Of a stretch of 64,000 nucleotides of DNA, positions 62,293-64,000 are shown piece after piece. A model generated the notes under the pieces. It was not told the DNA's origin and did no database searches. It saw only the letters and a list, made by a program, of their open reading frames with translations. Each line of letters begins with the position of its first letter. The first letter of the stretch is position 1. Source of the DNA: Leptolyngbyaceae cyanobacterium RM1_1_2 (lineage in GTDB: Bacteria > Cyanobacteriota > Cyanobacteriia > Phormidesmidales > Phormidesmidaceae); the NCBI GenBank assembly GCA_012032345.1, contig JAAUQI010000001.1:1-64000 (forward strand), read 5' to 3'. Both the position numbers and the translations under genes were made by a program.

Positions 62293-63456
62293 CTAATTCA
62301 CCTGTAGCTTCTCAGGGTTAATTTGAAACTGAATAGTTGCTGAGCGCTTTTTACCCGGCAGCTCTTGAGCGCCCAGAATGTACTCTTCGTGCCTGAGTTC
62401 TTCTACAGTGCGCCAAAAAATTTGGTTATTGCGGGAAGAGTTGCTGCCCAACAAATCTAGGTTCTTAAACAAATAGCGCTTAGAAATATTGAGATACTGT
62501 CCTTCATCTGGACGATCCCACTTCATGCGGCTGGCTAGGTAAATCAGCAGCTTGGTTTTGTAGTCATTTTTGGTATTGCTACCTAGCCGCTGGCTAATAT
62601 CCATGTTGTTGGCAAACAAAACATAGTCTCCGGTGCGCCCTGGGCCTTCAAAAAATTCTAGCGACAGCGTGTAAGCATCAGCTAGCTCGTAGGTGTAGTC
62701 TGCGGCCTTGGCTAAATCAAAGTCACGGGGAACATTGTCAATTTCATAATCTCGAATTCGCAGAACGCTTTTGATCGTTACTTTCGCGCCCATGCTGTCT
62801 CCTTTTCGCAGAGACTGGGCAAAGACTAACTCAGTTCGGTGCAGGGCCACTAAGTCGCGGTGCAGCTGCGATCGCACCTTTGAGGCAAAGCCACCGTCCT
62901 TAGTACGGGTATAGCCCAGCGCTTCTAGCAGGTCATTAGAGCGAAAGCAAACTAAAGGCCCTTGGTCTTGCTGTGCTGCTAGACGATAAAGATACAGCAC
63001 AATTGAAACTTGTCTAGCGTTAAGAAAGGTTAGCAGGGCCATGATCAGGCGCTGGATGCGACGGTCTTGAATCTTTTCTAAGCCGTTGCTAATACCTTGA
63101 TCAATACAGGCATCTAATTCAAGACTGGTGTACTGGGCTTTGAGTTCTTCCCACTCTTCGTCAGAAAGATCTTCTAGCGGCACTCGGCGCGTTACCGCTA
63201 GCTCTGACTCATCCTTAGAATCGGCTTCAACCCGCATCTCCAAATAATAGCCATCGCCATCAGAGCGCAAAATGGGCAGCTGCACGTCTGGGTTTCTCAG
63301 AGAGGCACCTGCACGAGGCATAACTCTGAGAAGTTGACCATCGACTGGAAAGCTTCCTGGAGGTGTGTTTTTCTGACTGCTCACAGGTGTAATACCTAAA
63401 GATGCGATCGCTTTTATTTTAACCAAGAGCCAGCGCCTTAGACTGGCTAGAGCCAC
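62293..63456 (-). CDS. Plasmid replication initiator protein (Rep)
   Basis: 387-residue protein with the two-winged-helix layout of iteron-binding initiators. Residues about 140-225 form the first winged helix (RQVSIVLYLYRLAAQQ, RSNDLLEALGYTRTKDGGFA, KVRSQLHRDLVALHRTEL). Residues about 285-385 form the second (NMDISQRLGSNTKNDYKTKL, YLNISKRYLFKNLDL, RNNQIFWRTVEELRHEEYIL). The start is uncertain: the frame opens at GTG 63456, and the first 45 residues look unlike a conserved domain, so a start at MPRAGASLRN (about residue 46) is possible. The iteron array starts about 280 bases upstream. I recognise no named Rep class with certainty. Confidence 0.72.
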   Translation of the reverse strand: MALASLRRWLLVKIKAIASLGITPVSSQKNTPPGSFPVDGQLLRVMPRAGASLRNPDVQLPILRSDGDGYYLEMRVEADSKDESELAVTRRVPLEDLSDEEWEELKAQYTSLELDACIDQGISNGLEKIQDRRIQRLIMALLTFLNARQVSIVLYLYRLAAQQDQGPLVCFRSNDLLEALGYTRTKDGGFASKVRSQLHRDLVALHRTELVFAQSLRKGDSMGAKVTIKSVLRIRDYEIDNVPRDFDLAKAADYTYELADAYTLSLEFFEGPGRTGDYVLFANNMDISQRLGSNTKNDYKTKLLIYLASRMKWDRPDEGQYLNISKRYLFKNLDLLGSNSSRNNQIFWRTVEELRHEEYILGAQELPGKKRSATIQFQINPEKLQVN

Positions 63457-63731
63457 GCGAGAACCGCATGAGTTCCACAGCCTATAGTTTTAGCTCGCAA
63501 AATCTCAGTTTGATTTTTGGTTGACAAACCATCGTCTAGATTGTCTGGAAGTGAACTCTCCAGTTCACACCAGAAGTTTACTTTGGCGGATCAAGCGACC
63601 CCAACCGTCCTTTTTGAACAGCTTTAGCTTTGAGCCTGAAACTTACAATGCTTCTAAGCCCTAACGCAGAGCGTTTTGAGCAATACTACCCGTAACATCG
63701 GCATATATTTCATAACTTCTTTACAAACTTA

Positions 63732-64000
63732 CCTGTAACGCCGGCGTATGTTTTTACGGGTACTCCCTGTAACGCCGGCGTATATTTTCACCTGTAACGC
63801 CGGCGTACAGGTTTTAGATCACCTGTAACGCCGGCGTATATTTTCACCTGTAACGCCGGCGTACAGGTTTTAGGCTTGTGAGAACACAGCCTTTGTAGAG
63901 CAATGGATTTTCTCTTCGGCCTGTAACGCCGGCGTATATTTTCACCTGTAACGCGACGTACAGGTTTTAGATCACCTGTAACGCCGGCGTATATTTTCAC
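63732..64000. repeat. Iteron array of a plasmid origin
   Basis: Eight direct copies of CCTGTAACGCCGGCGTA begin at 63732, 63766, 63791, 63822, 63847, 63920, 63945 and 63975 (the seventh has lost a base: ACGCGACGTA). A degenerate ancestor-like copy, CCGTAACATCGGCATATA, lies near 63692. From 63766 on, two types alternate: one continues TATTTTCA, the other CAGGTTTTAGATCA, giving spacings of 25 and 30-31 bases. The second type adds a TACAGG that makes an imperfect palindrome with CCTGTA. The array continues past the window edge. Between 63457 and 63690 a small hairpin GTGAAC-TCTCCA-GTTCAC near 63552 is the only other structure noticed. Confidence 0.88.

Noticed and set aside
63788-64000. Open reading frame on the minus strand across the iterons
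   Set aside because: It translates the direct repeats (KIYAGVTGDLKPVRR and variants) and has no independent protein character.
63732-64000. CRISPR array
   Set aside because: The intervals between repeats are themselves repeated and too short; there are no unique spacers and no cas genes.

Overview
The window reads as part of a large plasmid (or chromid-like accessory replicon) of a cyanobacterium, probably a filamentous one. The octamer GCGATCGC (HIP1) is scattered through genes on both strands, base composition is close to half GC, and several families are typical of cyanobacteria: a DUF2721 protein, DM13 lipoproteins, a CHASE2 kinase, an HTH-STAND ATPase, a haemagglutinin-type two-partner secretion exoprotein and short PEP-CTERM proteins. 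The plasmid assignment rests on the right end. There, an array of at least eight iterons (63732-64000) lies upstream of a winged-helix replication initiator, followed by a DUF1016 nuclease, a peroxiredoxin-like gene, parA and parB. No rRNA, tRNA, CRISPR array or intact transposase was recognised.

Layout. 0.3-6.5 kb (minus strand): an apparent operon of SDR dehydrogenase, GH63-type glucosidase, aquaporin and GMC oxidoreductase, ending in a DUF417 stump. 7-12.1 kb: DUF2721 membrane protein, DM13 lipoprotein, mercuric-reductase-like flavoprotein and a BcsA-type cellulose synthase. 12.8-18.2 kb: two EamA transporters around a frameshifted second DM13 gene, a type II NADH dehydrogenase and a DoxX protein. 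18.2-22.7 kb: response regulator, CHASE2 histidine kinase and an NB-ARC ATPase with an N-terminal HTH. 22.9-31.5 kb: decayed msrB, intact msrA, decayed ltrA, a CPA2 antiporter with a USP-like tail, a DMP19-like gene split by a repeat, a copper amine oxidase, and a cytochrome b561 plus sulfite-oxidase-fold pair. 31.8-37.1 kb: a large membrane-anchored helical protein with an in-frame minisatellite, a copper P-type ATPase and a small membrane protein. 37.6-52.8 kb: an envelope and secretion region containing a 1539-residue TpsA exoprotein, two paralogous PEP-CTERM proteins, a PstS-like binding protein, a small secreted protein, a methyltransferase-glycosyltransferase fusion and the TpsB transporter. 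53-57.5 kb: 2OG-Fe(II) oxygenase, GST, a MerR regulator with a clear operator, a wrecked cobalt/nickel ECF transporter (cbiM, cbiO) and a DUF305 lipoprotein. 57.7-64 kb: plasmid maintenance.

How the parts fit. Much of the cargo is redox and metal handling outside the cytoplasm: methionine sulfoxide repair, NDH-2/DoxX/DM13, copper ATPase, DUF305, copper amine oxidase, GST and a peroxiredoxin-like protein. The second theme is the cell surface: TpsA/TpsB, PEP-CTERM proteins, cellulose synthase and a sugar transferase. Gene decay is conspicuous; msrB, ltrA, cbiM, cbiO, the DMP19-like gene, one DM13 gene, the DUF417 gene and a short gene near 37 kb are all broken. At least five families of short non-autonomous repeats are present. 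Two sit inside coding sequences: a 104-bp element with a TTA duplication in cbiO, and a dispersed repeat with a variable 14-bp tract in the DMP19-like gene. The most novel-looking signals are the two palindrome families confined to the par/rep region (candidate centromere or operator sites), the two-spacing iteron array, and the mobile repeat with a variable internal tract.
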